From positions 3,297,106-3,361,105 of the forward strand of contig SCFE01000001.1 of the NCBI GenBank assembly GCA_004352715.1: a DNA stretch of 64,000 bases. Direction: 5' to 3'. Below, in pieces: positions 35,201 to 46,249 of this stretch (its first letter is position 1; each line of letters opens with the position of its first letter). A model generated the notes under the pieces. The model did no database searches, had not been told where the DNA came from, and saw only the letters and a program-made list of their open reading frames with translations. The DNA is from Hofstenia miamia (taxonomy: Eukaryota; Xenacoelomorpha; Acoela). Both the position numbers and the translations under genes were made by a program.

Positions 35201-35835
35201 TTCATCTCAGCATGGAGCAAATCTAAGCATTGCACACAACAAGACATTGACTGATTTGTTCAGTAAGGGCAGTTTGCAGCTGCTCAATTTCAGTGTGTTG
35301 AGGCTCTTGAGACAGCAGTGTCTGTGGGTAAATAGGATAGGGATCAAAAGACAAAGGAGAAACAAGTGAATTAAATCCAGAGGTGTGAGGAGAAAAACAT
35401 TTGGGCTGCTAGTGCTCACACTGGGGAAACCCTGAGTGGGAGTCCCATTACAAAACAAACTACTAAAATCCATTCAGAAAAAGTAAGAAAAATTCAGAAA
35501 AACAATTCCAACAACTTGGGAGAAAACATCCAACTGATTAAGAGAAACAAATAACAGCTGACAGTAAGCAGCAAAGTGTAGGGTACCATAATCATTCCAA
35601 TTACTAGAACAATGAGACAACAACAATGTAACAACCAAGAACAAGTAAACAACCAGGGTTTGGTAAAAGCTTCAGATCACAGAATTGCAAAGTGAAAATA
35701 AAGTAAGAGGTAGCATTATGCATTGGTTGGCAGTGAAATAAATTCACAGTCAGGGGAAATCCATCCTGGCTGATTCACACCAAATGGAAAACAACAAAAC
35801 CAAATATGGTAAAACAACAAGAACAGTTCTGTATA
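35201..35835 (-). pseudogene. G2 leader and gag N terminus
   Basis: Between the primer-binding site and the solo LTR. The minus frame 35,473-35,207 starts MDFSSLFCNGTPTQGF; a +1 shift within it gives a more gag-like sequence (TEIEQLQTALTEQISQC). The 5' part is untranslated leader. Confidence 0.4.
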
Positions 35836-35850
35836 ACATCAGGGTCACCA
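35836..35850 (-). promoter_or_regulatory. Primer-binding site of G2
   Basis: Directly after the LTR end (ATTCTACA on minus) comes TGGTGACCCTGATGT. A TGG start complements the CCA end of a tRNA, as in most LTR elements, and fixes the LTR boundary at 35,851. Confidence 0.65.
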
Positions 35851-36223
35851 TGTAGAATCACAGAGGCACTCTCACCACTCAATTGGCACTGGGTAACTCT
35901 TAGGTTCTTTTGAAGGTGCAAAGATAGCCATTGCAGAGAGTGACCCACATTCTAACAGAAAAACAAGATTGGTAGTTCACCAATTTCATTAAAGAAAAAC
36001 TAAAACCAATCACTATGAATGCATTCTAAATAGAGACCAATTCACATGGCATCATGCCAAAGCCATATCAAGAAAGCCACCCCCCTACAATAAAACGTCC
36101 CTTCACAACTTCAATTAAATAAGCAGTAATGTATTAAAATTCAATTAGATGACTTAATAAATATATTGATTGACATTGTGAGGCACCATCAACTTCCATC
36201 AGCAACTTCACCATCACATGTGT
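35851..36223 (-). repeat. 5' LTR remnant of G2
   Basis: Its first ~64 bp (TGTAGAATCACAG...) match the 3' LTR at 26,802. The rest matches the end of the LTR of element E (20,330-20,551) in reverse. It ends at the hAT MITE at 36,224; the outer LTR end is not found. Confidence 0.6.
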
Positions 36224-36580
36224 CAGGGTTTTTCAGTACTCAGAATGTTAAGAACTTGAACTCAAATAAGCTCACAAAACTCAATCAGAAAAACTTGGAC
36301 AAGAAATCATCAAAGCTTGAAATAGAACTCAATCTAAAATCCACTTGAAAATATTTTAAAATTTACATTATTTTAAATTTCAATTTCCTTAACAATTAAA
36401 AAAAACTATTTTTAGCTTAGAATTATTGCAAAATAGATGTTTTTTACCCTAAAAAATCCGGGATTGTAAAAAAACCTTATCAAACTAAAAATTTTCACTA
36501 AAAAAATACTCAAACTTGAACTTGAAATGTAAAAAAACAAACTTGGTTCTCAGTAACTCAAACTTGACTCAAAAACTCTG
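36224..36580. mobile_element. hAT-type MITE, copy 2
   Basis: Starts CAGGGTTTTTCAG, ends CAAAAACTCTG, and is about 357 bp long. It is similar along its length to 26,445-26,789. The 8-bp flanks ACATGTGT and ACCAGTGT agree at 6 of 8 positions, as expected of an old target duplication. Confidence 0.7.
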
Positions 36581-39000
36581 ACCAGTGTCACATAGAAATG
36601 TAGCTAAGTTGCATTATGTGCAAATCCAATTAATTAGATAGAGTTAAAGATTAACTGGGCTATAGTAAAAGTTTCTTGATAATAACCTTTGTTACAATTT
36701 AGTAATTCATAATAAAATTAGCTTGTATACCATTCAAAACTAAAATTATTTACAGGTCTTTTTATATAAAATATATTGAGAAAATTAAGTTTTCTTGTCC
36801 TTGCAAAAAATTATCCACTATTGAAGAGATATTTAAGATATAAAAGAGCATCCCTATTTAATTGTGCTTATGTCATTGACCATACATATAGTCATTTTTA
36901 TGTCAATAAGTTTCTTATCTAGTTGGTGAATGAAATAAATCTAAAATTTGAGTGTTTTTAGTGTTCTTACAGGTAAATACAAAAAGCTCATCTTTTAAAA
37001 ACACTAAATAATGAGTGATTTTGATCCAGTTTTGTATGGCTAATGATGTCATTCATATGAAATGTTGTAATGGGCTGACATTTGTATCTTTAATATCTCT
37101 TGAATAAAGCAGAATATTTTCCTAGCTCAAAAAATTTAAGCAAATCATGTTGTGATATTATAACCTTTTGAATTTATACAAGAATTAAAATTTCTTGATA
37201 TTAATTCAAATTCAAATTTCTGTTTTGCTTCATATTGGTCAAAAGCCAATCAATTGACTTTTACCCAAACTTATTTTTTTCCATACATTTTTTAAACCTG
37301 TATTTATAAAACTTGATTAATAATAAATGTTGTACAAATAAAATCACTAAATATAATTTCTAATATCTAAATTGCCACTGTTATTTTTATGGTCAGAAAA
37401 AGTGTCTTTACATTTGTATTCTTTTACCTAAGTGAGGCTAACAAGAATGCCTTTGCATGGATATTGTTAAATACAAATCAGCAGATTACTTGTTCCCTTT
37501 GTCCTAAGAGAATTAGCAGCTCAAGCACAGAGGTATCATGAGGTTTATAAATATTAGTTTTACAAGTTCACCAAGCTATAATTAAATTAAACAAGCCTTA
37601 CTTGATTTATAATCATTTCAACATTTAAATTGTTTAAAACATAGATTTTACCTAACACTGTAACTAATTGTGGTGACAAATCTATACTTGCATTTTTGCA
37701 AAAAACATTTCCTATAAGGATTCACAGTTTTCTCATTGGAAAATGCAAAAATATCCATTTTATTGCAATTTAATGCTGCCTCTTTTGACATTTATTGGCT
37801 TAGATAATGCAGGTCTATCATTTTGCATTCTCAAAATAAATCCTGATAAATTGCTTAGCAGAATTACAATATGTATGTTATATTAATTACATTTTTATTG
37901 AAACATCTAGTTAGTAAGAGTCTGGTTAGTGAAATATCTGGTTAGTTAAATATCTGTTTAGTGAAATATCCAATTATTAAAACATCTTGTTAGTGAAATA
38001 TAAAGTGACTGAAATGTCCATTTGTACTTAGAAAATTCTTTGCAAACATAAATGAACTTAAGCTTGATAAATTAACTATTCAAACTTAGACAAAGTAACC
38101 TACACTCAATATGGTATGAAGATCAATAACATTAGATGGGTCAGTTAAATTTTCTCATATGTACATTAAAATATTAATCTGAGTTTTTTCTATGAAATCA
38201 AGAATTATATTGTATTATTTAGTCTACATTACGACTCAATAAACAAATGCTAAAGCTAAAGACTAAATTTTGATGTCCCTTTTATATAATTGATACGCAT
38301 ACCTCATTCATGCCAAATTGTTGTTCATATTGTCTAGAGATTTACTATGTCGATCTCAAGGTTCCATATGTCAGTTTCAAGATTTCGTATGTTGATAAAA
38401 AGTACCAACCGATATTAAATTTATTGACATCAGATTTTGATGAAATGAAATTGGGGAAGTAATAACCACCTTTTATATTTTTCCATTTGCAATGTGGTTG
38501 AATAAATTCTATAAATTTTGATTTATGTAGGCTTGTCTTTAGAAGCCAATTTTTTGGTTTGTAGTTATTTCATAAGCGGTGTATTTAGATGTTTTAATCA
38601 TTATTTTCAAACATATTTTAATCTCAATATTTAATTTCTCACGTTCTAAAAGCTCTTTTAATATTAATTTTGATTGTGTTTGACATGTGTACACTATGTG
38701 TTTTATTTATACACTTAATAGCTATTGAAATATCAATAATTGAGGATTGAATTTTCTCAGTAGTTGAATTTGTTACATGAAAGTCATGCTTATAATAATA
38801 ATATTATTATTATTAATAAATAAAAATTTCCTATACAAATACAAATTTGTAGTTGTAAAACGGAAAGGGGAAAATGGCTGACAATAAGACATATAAGTGT
38901 TTAAGGAAAGTTGAGTGTTGAGTTTTTTAATCAAAACTGCACAATTAAGTAATCTGGATGCCATTGGGACGAATGAATTTTAAAATAAATTAGTTCTGCA
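36581..39000. other. No gene seen; right part of CpG-poor block
   Basis: AT-rich sequence with very few CpG up to about 38.2 kb, then ordinary CpG. It has only the tandem repeat at 37,897-38,020 and no supported ORF. Confidence 0.5.
37897..38020 (+). repeat. 16-bp tandem repeat
   Basis: About seven diverged units of TGGTTAGTGAAATATC; the central units are nearly exact. No ORF runs through it. Confidence 0.75.
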
Positions 39001-39209
39001 ATGTATCAAATTGTAGGTAGATCGAGTGGCACTTTAAATCATTATTTAATAGATGTGAGCAATCATTTTCAATTCGCTGTATTTTTTTCTTAATTTGATT
39101 TGATATGTTCTGTTTATAATATCGTAAAGCATATACTTGTCCCGATATTCTAGCAAACATTCCGATGGGTTTTCGTAACTGTTTTTTTCTGTTTATTTAT
39201 AAGAGGCAT

Positions 39210-39910
39210 TCAAAAATAATGACATAGTATATATTGTTTTAATGTGTACATTTTCATTTCTTCATTGATATATTCAATAAAGAATGCTCGTTGCTTACAT
39301 TTAAAGATAACATTTTTTATTATATTGTTAACTTGCTCTTGCCATCTAAGATTTTTATCAAGTATTATCCCAAGATATTTAAGATGTGAAACATTATTAA
39401 TATATAGTGCTTGTTCATTCATTAATGATAAGTTATGTCGTTTGTGAATATACATAAATTTCATTTCAAAAGTTTTCGACGCATTGATATATACGTTTTT
39501 GAGTTTTGAAGTAGTTACTATATCATTAGGAATTTGCTTATAATTTTCATAATCATTATTTAGATTTCCTTTTCTTATTTCATGCAATATTCAAGTATCA
39601 TCAGAATATTTCGCAATAGCTGCAACCCATACTGGAACTTTAAAGTTATTGTTGTTGATGCTCTCTGAGACTTATGTGAAAATTAGACCACTCATAGAAC
39701 TTCCTTGAGGAATTCTAACATAAATCTTTGCAGGATTACTTTGTTGTGAATTAGAAGCTTTGAATTGTTCATAAAATCAGCCATCCAATTAGCAAGCCGT
39801 GCAAATGTATCTTTAATATTATTCAAAGTGTTGTTTTGTAGTATCGTTTTAAAAACTGCTGAGCAATTAAGAAATAAACCTTTTACTCTTATAATATCAA
39901 TCATATCCAA
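39210..39910 (-). pseudogene. LINE C reverse transcriptase fragment
   Basis: Minus strand: VRIPQGSSMSGLIFT at about 39,720 (motif B, usually G-V-P-Q-G-S-V-L-G-P), AKYSDDT at about 39,600 (motif C, S in place of A) and HLKYLGIILDKNLRWQEQVN at about 39,370 (the conserved Y-L-G-x-x-x-D segment after the palm). Several stops and shifts. Confidence 0.75.
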
Positions 39911-41047
39911 CGATTTTGCTACAAAATTAATAGTATATAGTAAGCACTCTGTGGAAGATCTGTTTCGTTTGTGCGGAAATTGGAGATTATCATTGTAATT
40001 TTCAAAAATTTTCTTTAGACCTCACTTACCAAGTACACCTGCAAGAATTTGGTAATACAGATATGGGTCGAAATAGCTTCATTTATATTTTTTGAAACAG
40101 CTATAACACACGCCTTTTCTATTGATCCGGGTGTATTGATTGATTAAAACTTTCTTGATAGAGTAGTGAGAAAGATAGTGCTAATTCATCTGTAAATCGT
40201 TTTTAAATCCATGCAGATGTATTGTTAAGTCCAGTTGACGTATTTTCATTAACAGATCGAAAAAAGTTTCTTCTGATGTGTTAATCTCTCCCGGAGGAAC
40301 CTAGGTAGCTATCCTTTCATATGTTGAGTCTTTGTAAAAGTCGTCATTGAAGCGTGCAAAAAATTGTGTGGTTCATTTGCAATAGTAATTTTATTTTCTT
40401 CATTCTCTTCTTTAGCTCGTCATGAATTTCATTTCTCGCCCTTGCTCTCATTTTTTTCAGCTCGATAGGTCTTCACCGACTTACATATTTTCCTTTGTAT
40501 TTGATTTCTCAACAACTTATCACCTCGTTTGATTGCATTCATCTTACACTTCCATAAGTATTTCAAATTTTTATCATATATTCTTACATCAAGACTTGAC
40601 ATACTACAGACATACTTTGTTTTGCATAAGTCAATTTCAAATTGGATGTACCTTCAATTACTTCAGTTTTCATAGTTCTAACAAACTTTCCCAGTCAGTT
40701 GTTTCAAAATCATATTTAATGAGTTCTTCATTATAACAAGACAATACATTTTTCTCGCAAGCTCTTCGAATTTTTAGGAATTCTTTCTTATCATTTGAAC
40801 GTATATGCAGTGCAATATGAATATAATAACTCACTTCACAAGGCCCAATTGGAGCAGCTTCAATTGCCTCAAAAATATTTGAAGACCCATAAGCAATATC
40901 TAATATATTTTTATACGGAAGTTTATATGACTGTGACTATCTAGATTTTGAAAAACGTTAATAGATGATTCATTTGCATCACCAACTACAATCCAAAACA
41001 CTCTCGGTTTTCTTTGAATAATACTATTAACAGTATTTCTGATAATA

Positions 41048-41413
41048 CTATGAGATATTTCTTTGCGGCCGAGCATATAATTTTTTGATAATAATACAAC
41101 TATACTGAGAGGGCAGCAATTTCGGACGAATACTAATAGCTAATAATTCAAGATCTGGTAGTGATATCTTGTATTCTATTCGAGGATTCATTCTGCACCA
41201 TTCCTTACTTACATAAGTAATAAGACCACCACCTCCACTACATTCACTAAAACATTCTAAATGTCTATCTTGACGTATAATATGATAATTATCAACTTCA
41301 AAAAAAACTCTGGTTACATAATCCTTCTGAATCCTTGTTTCTTGCAAGCATGCAATATGAATTTCAGTGGCAAGCATTCTTTCTTTTAAATATACATATT
41401 TTGTCCAGTCCAT
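41048..41413 (-). pseudogene. LINE C endonuclease fragment
   Basis: The minus frame contains EIHIACLQETRIQKDY, the Q-E-T metal-binding glutamate block, and GGGGLITYVSKEWC, the glycine-rich G-x-x-x-Y-V block, both typical of APE endonucleases of RTE/Jockey-type LINEs. The later catalytic blocks are lost. Confidence 0.75.
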
Positions 41414-41480
41414 TCATATTATATGTAAGCACAGATGGAAAGCTAGATGTTCTAATAGTGCATTGATCTTTAGTTCTAGC

Positions 41481-43300
41481 ATTCATTAATTGTCAAATTT
41501 CAGTTACATCTAGTAATAACTTAAGATTTCTTATTTCTATTATCATATCTCGTCTACGTTTTAATTGTCCTACAATTTAGCTGCAAATCTATAATTCCAA
41601 AATGCTTGATAAAATTTTTTCTTAGATTTCCACACGCTGTTCTAGTGAATGAACTCATTTTCATTAAATATAATTTCCGTTTGTTGTGGTTTATCGGTTA
41701 GATTAGCATTGACATGTGTCATTTCCAATAATGATCAATATTGCAATAATTTAATTATGTTTCGCAAATAATCGCTTTAGTAATATTATACGTATTTCAT
41801 GTAAATGCAACATGCTTTTAGTTGATTTGCAGATTATGTATTGAACGTATTCCACATTTTATTAGTGTAGAATATTATACTCGCGTACTATCGTATTAGT
41901 TGTAAAATTCATAGTTATCACTGCTAAATGCTATTGGCATTTGCAATAAGTCGGGTTAAATTTCAAATGAGTAAAATATATTTAACCCTGTACACTATAA
42001 AACGGCCAATTGATCACCATTTATTTTGACTGAAAAAAAGAAATGAATTCTCTTATATCACAAAAATAATTTCAACAAAATTATTTCATTTTATTTATCA
42101 TACTTTTTGGTATATAATAGTATTCAATAATTCTAATGCCAGTATCGAACTGATTTGCAGTAATTATGCGCTCACGTTTCCGGTCAGCATATAGATGCTG
42201 CATTTTTCAATTTTACACATATAAAATTTAAAAGAATAGGCCCTTGTAGAACACCCTTATGTGTTTATTCGTATATTGCTCGAATGCAAAGTTTCAAAGT
42301 TCAGGCTATCAAAATTCTTGTTCATATATATAACTTTTGATGTGCATTTTTTGTACAATAATTGACGGGTCTCTCTTGAAAATTTGTTTTATTTGCCTTC
42401 TGCATTTATACAAAGTACCTTCACTTTTGTACTGAGTGGTATTTGGCCAAAAACGCCATAGTACGTAGCGGTTATTCTGTCCTAAAATTTGTTAGGACAG
42501 TTTTTCTGGGGCCCTTCTAACAGTGAATTTGGAGAGCCCATACGCTCTCCATATATACGTTCGTATATCTATATTTTTTTTCACCATTTTTATACTAGTA
42601 CTTACCAATATTTCCCATATTAGTTAGCCGTAATAAAAATTTCCATGCGTAAGCTGGGCAAGCAAGTATTTTTGTGTAACCAAATTAGTTTAAAAATTAA
42701 ATCATAAAAAATTTATCTATTTTTTTTTCAGAAAATTAGTAGTAATGTTATTATAATAAAAGTTGCCAATGATTTCTGTGGTTTTTTCCTCGAATGGTTA
42801 TTCTTGAATTCTTGCAAAATCCATTAGTTTGTATTCATTCAAATATTTTCAAATTTTCGGTAAGGCAGTCAATAAATCGTGCATATCAAAATATTGAATA
42901 AGAATTTTCTCGATTTACAATTGAAGGCATGTTGATGGTAGAAAACTTGATATAAATTACAAAGTTTTGCCAGATTGAGAAACTTAAAGTAGAAATTTAT
43001 ATCAGAAAATGCCAGCTGAGGTAAATCGCATTTAAATTTACTAATTCTATAAAACCATATTTGCATGGGAATGTGAATCTGTTTTCCATTTGAATGCGGA
43101 TAACGTCAATATATTCCAAAATATATTAATCTTAAAATATCCACACTATACTTGATTTTTTGAATTAATTAGTAGCATATTCGTAGAAAAAAATCGTCTT
43201 TCATTCACAATTCCTATAAATTTTTGTAAAAAACGCAAATGACTACTGTTTTATATTTGAGAATATTGTAGAAGGAATCCGTAAGGTAAAAAATGCAAAA
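41481..43300. other. No gene seen apart from the hairpins
   Basis: AT-rich DNA; short frames such as 42,869-43,066 (-) show no motif. Confidence 0.45.
42477..42550. other. Two adjacent perfect hairpins
   Basis: CTGTCCTAA (42,477-42,485) pairs perfectly with TTAGGACAG (42,492-42,500) over a 6-nt loop and is followed by TTTTT. Then GGAGAGC (42,531-42,537) pairs with GCTCTCC (42,544-42,550), again over a 6-nt loop. No gene is known here. It could be a small structured RNA or part of a transposon end. Confidence 0.45.
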
Positions 43301-43329
43301 AACTGTTTAACAAATAGGAGCCTCACTCA

Positions 43330-43540
43330 AAGGTCTGCGGTACTGCTTGAATAGAGAAGATGTTTCTAATTGATTTAAATAATAAATATCAAGTTTGAAC
43401 GGAAATGTTTCAATGTGAAGCAATGAGCTTGCTTTGCCAGCTAAATCTTCGCACAATGACTTGGAGAAAACGGATATAATTTTATCGTTTGAGCGAGCGT
43501 AAGACAGCGCTAAGCCACCTGCTTGCTGTGGCGCCATCAT
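43330..43540 (-). CDS. Candidate first coding exon, unknown gene
   Basis: Starts at an ATG (MMAPQQAGGLALSYARSND) preceded by a second ATG and runs open for 77 codons. Inside the end of the frame lies a good splice donor GTGAGG near 43,325-43,335, so the real exon may stop there. Codon content is mixed and CpG-containing, unlike the AT-rich surroundings. I do not recognise the protein. It points away from the SURP-domain gene, with a 1,000-N gap between, so the two may share a divergent promoter. Downstream exons are not identified. Confidence 0.35.
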
Positions 43541-43661
43541 TCAATGATTTTTATAACAAATTGTAATGAATAATGTCCTATATTCCATTCATATTATTAC
43601 TTGATTCTGAAATGTTGCATTAAAGCAAACTATTAATTTACGATTTGTACATTTGTATAGA

Positions 43662-44661
43662 NNNNNNNNNNNNNNNNNNNNNNNNNNNNNNNNNNNNNNN
43701 NNNNNNNNNNNNNNNNNNNNNNNNNNNNNNNNNNNNNNNNNNNNNNNNNNNNNNNNNNNNNNNNNNNNNNNNNNNNNNNNNNNNNNNNNNNNNNNNNNNN
43801 NNNNNNNNNNNNNNNNNNNNNNNNNNNNNNNNNNNNNNNNNNNNNNNNNNNNNNNNNNNNNNNNNNNNNNNNNNNNNNNNNNNNNNNNNNNNNNNNNNNN
43901 NNNNNNNNNNNNNNNNNNNNNNNNNNNNNNNNNNNNNNNNNNNNNNNNNNNNNNNNNNNNNNNNNNNNNNNNNNNNNNNNNNNNNNNNNNNNNNNNNNNN
44001 NNNNNNNNNNNNNNNNNNNNNNNNNNNNNNNNNNNNNNNNNNNNNNNNNNNNNNNNNNNNNNNNNNNNNNNNNNNNNNNNNNNNNNNNNNNNNNNNNNNN
44101 NNNNNNNNNNNNNNNNNNNNNNNNNNNNNNNNNNNNNNNNNNNNNNNNNNNNNNNNNNNNNNNNNNNNNNNNNNNNNNNNNNNNNNNNNNNNNNNNNNNN
44201 NNNNNNNNNNNNNNNNNNNNNNNNNNNNNNNNNNNNNNNNNNNNNNNNNNNNNNNNNNNNNNNNNNNNNNNNNNNNNNNNNNNNNNNNNNNNNNNNNNNN
44301 NNNNNNNNNNNNNNNNNNNNNNNNNNNNNNNNNNNNNNNNNNNNNNNNNNNNNNNNNNNNNNNNNNNNNNNNNNNNNNNNNNNNNNNNNNNNNNNNNNNN
44401 NNNNNNNNNNNNNNNNNNNNNNNNNNNNNNNNNNNNNNNNNNNNNNNNNNNNNNNNNNNNNNNNNNNNNNNNNNNNNNNNNNNNNNNNNNNNNNNNNNNN
44501 NNNNNNNNNNNNNNNNNNNNNNNNNNNNNNNNNNNNNNNNNNNNNNNNNNNNNNNNNNNNNNNNNNNNNNNNNNNNNNNNNNNNNNNNNNNNNNNNNNNN
44601 NNNNNNNNNNNNNNNNNNNNNNNNNNNNNNNNNNNNNNNNNNNNNNNNNNNNNNNNNNNNN
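43662..44661. other. Assembly gap (1,000 N)
   Basis: Exactly 1,000 N, the usual placeholder for a gap of unknown size. The right edge is a (TA)n tract (44,662-44,682). The ~400-codon frames across it are artefacts. Confidence 1.
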
Positions 44662-44978
44662 TATATATATATATATATATATAATAGTGCCGTGGGTGGA
44701 TCACATTGCAGTTCACTGGCGTATAAAATATTTGAAGAATCGTACTGACGGCAATGCATTTGCAGTACTTTAGCTTCATTGGCTATCTTGAGCAAGATTA
44801 ACGTGAAATTGCTAACAATAGGGAGATGTAGCGTATTTATGTTACTGTTGAACAATTTGTTTTCACCATTGGTGATGTATTAACTCATTTGTTTGAACTA
44901 CGAAATATGTCTATGCGAAGGTGTTTGCCGGAATTATTCATTGTATATTATTTTATTTTTTTTAGTTTTTTATCAATC

Positions 44979-46031
44979 ATGCTGTGTGAAGATGATGAAG
45001 AGTTGCGGGCTGAAATCTTGTTAGAGAAAAAAAAACAGGAATTGTTAAGGAATATTCGAAATAAAAATCAACAAATTTCTGAGCCCAAAAAAGTTCAAGA
45101 GAAATGTAATCCACTAATGGTCAAAACCTCTGAAGAAATGAAGTTGCATTTAAAAAAAATAAGAATACGAAATCGTGGTACGCGCGTTAAGCAAAATAAT
45201 CAACCAAATAGCACTTCAATGAAAACGGACAATATTTATAAAAATGATGGATCTTTTTTAGAATGGTTTAAAAATAAGAACTTACAATCGTCCAATTCAG
45301 GTGTTTATAATCCTCCACTTCCCAATGAACCCAGTGCACCGCCATTGCCTAAAACCGTAACACCAGCTCCTCTACCTCCAACACCATGTCCCGATACTAA
45401 ATCATATCCAATACCTCCTCCACTACCTTGTTCGATAAAATCCCATCCATCTGCAGTTGCGACTACTCAAGTCTCACCAGCCACCACTTTTCCAAATGAT
45501 GGGACTTTCATGTTACGTTATCAAGCATCACAAGCTCAAACAAATGCATCAGAAAAGTATAAGAGGCATTCTAAGGATGAGATTGGTTCTGAAAAAAAAC
45601 CGGTAATTCCCGCCAAACGTTTGAGAAATTGTTTGAAAATGGCTTATGAACAAATGAATCGAACCAATTCTAGTAGTGTAAAGCCTACTTTATGCATCAC
45701 TGATGTTTTTGAAAACAGCTGTCATTCGGATAGCAGTAGTGAATCCGAAGTTGAATCTTCCTTCTCAGCTGACAAACATTTGAAAAAAATAAATCGATTA
45801 CTCGCCACAACTGAAGATTGTTCAAATTCTGGCGACAAAACTAAAGTACCTGATGTCAAGATTAGAGAGTTTATTGATCAATTTGCTCAACATGTTGCAC
45901 AATCACCTGAAATTGAAAAAATTGTTATAAACAATGAACAGGACAATGAAGACTTTGCCTTTTTGTATGATCCAGATTCCTCTGATTATAGATATTATCG
46001 ACAAAGGGTCGCACACTATGAGAAATATTGA
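44979..46031 (+). CDS. SURP-domain protein, SUGP1-like (splicing factor)
   Basis: About 350 codons from the ATG at 44,979. I prefer this start because the frame upstream (from 44,889) is hydrophobic and ends in a strong acceptor-like TTATTTTTTTTAG at 44,953-44,965. Features in order: an acidic/charged helix (EDDEELRAEILLEKKKQELL), the segment NDGSFLEWF near residue 90, a proline-rich stretch with PPLP and PIPPPLP (about 115-160), a second NDGTF segment, a serine-rich region, and a SURP module at about 295-347 containing FIDQFAQHVAQ and FLYDPDSSDYRYYRQRV. SURP modules act in pre-mRNA splicing, and the NDGSFL plus SURP order resembles SUGP1. SUGP1 normally has two SURP modules and a C-terminal G-patch; here the frame stops after one SURP. 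It may be a truncated paralogue, a retrogene, or one exon of a longer gene. Confidence 0.7.
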   Translation: MLCEDDEELRAEILLEKKKQELLRNIRNKNQQISEPKKVQEKCNPLMVKTSEEMKLHLKKIRIRNRGTRVKQNNQPNSTSMKTDNIYKNDGSFLEWFKNKNLQSSNSGVYNPPLPNEPSAPPLPKTVTPAPLPPTPCPDTKSYPIPPPLPCSIKSHPSAVATTQVSPATTFPNDGTFMLRYQASQAQTNASEKYKRHSKDEIGSEKKPVIPAKRLRNCLKMAYEQMNRTNSSSVKPTLCITDVFENSCHSDSSSESEVESSFSADKHLKKINRLLATTEDCSNSGDKTKVPDVKIREFIDQFAQHVAQSPEIEKIVINNEQDNEDFAFLYDPDSSDYRYYRQRVAHYEKY

Positions 46032-46157
46032 ATTCATTTAGTGTTTAATATTTGTCAATTATTTTTGTTGAACTATACTTAGTCTTTAATTGATGTCTTT
46101 TTGATGTTTGAGCCATATTGTATTTCAAGTTGTAGATGGTAGGAAAATTTATGTAAC

Positions 46158-46163
46158 AATAAA
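46158..46163 (+). promoter_or_regulatory. Possible polyadenylation signal
   Basis: AATAAA, 127 bp after the stop of the SURP-domain frame; another AATAAAATAAA lies near 46,244. Either could end the transcript, which would make the short form a complete gene. Confidence 0.45.
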
Positions 46164-46249
46164 ATAAGTTTATTTTCACATGTCTACACATGTTTACATT
46201 TCGACTTAAGATTCCAAGGAAACAACTTTGGTTATTGTTGAACAATAAA

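Larger units (their letters stand above)
26802..36223 (-). mobile_element. Ty3/gypsy element G2 (no RT, extra 3' ORF)
   Basis: Read on minus: 5' LTR remnant (36,223-35,851), primer-binding site (35,850), gag (35,473-32,930 with a solo LTR inserted), zinc knuckle (about 32,850), protease (32,653-32,207), integrase (about 32,060-30,690), a long unidentified 3' ORF region (30,540-27,340), polypurine tract and 3' LTR (27,321-26,802). Between protease and integrase only about 150 bp remain, so RT and RNase H are deleted. Numerous stops show it is dead. It is the fuller copy of the family of element E. Confidence 0.8.
39150..41480 (-). mobile_element. LINE family C, decayed
   Basis: Minus-strand remnants of a non-LTR element. 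An APE endonuclease fragment (41,413-41,048) is followed by eroded linker, then RT motifs at about 39,910-39,590 and the RT C-terminal side (39,587-39,210). Stops are frequent. Ends are not sharp; no target duplication was found. Confidence 0.75.

Noticed and set aside
37897-38020. CRISPR-like array
   Set aside because: The units are contiguous with no spacers; it is a simple tandem repeat in eukaryotic DNA.
43589-44855. Four open frames of 340-405 codons across the N gap
   Set aside because: They consist almost entirely of unknown residues from 1,000 N; only the short ends are real sequence.
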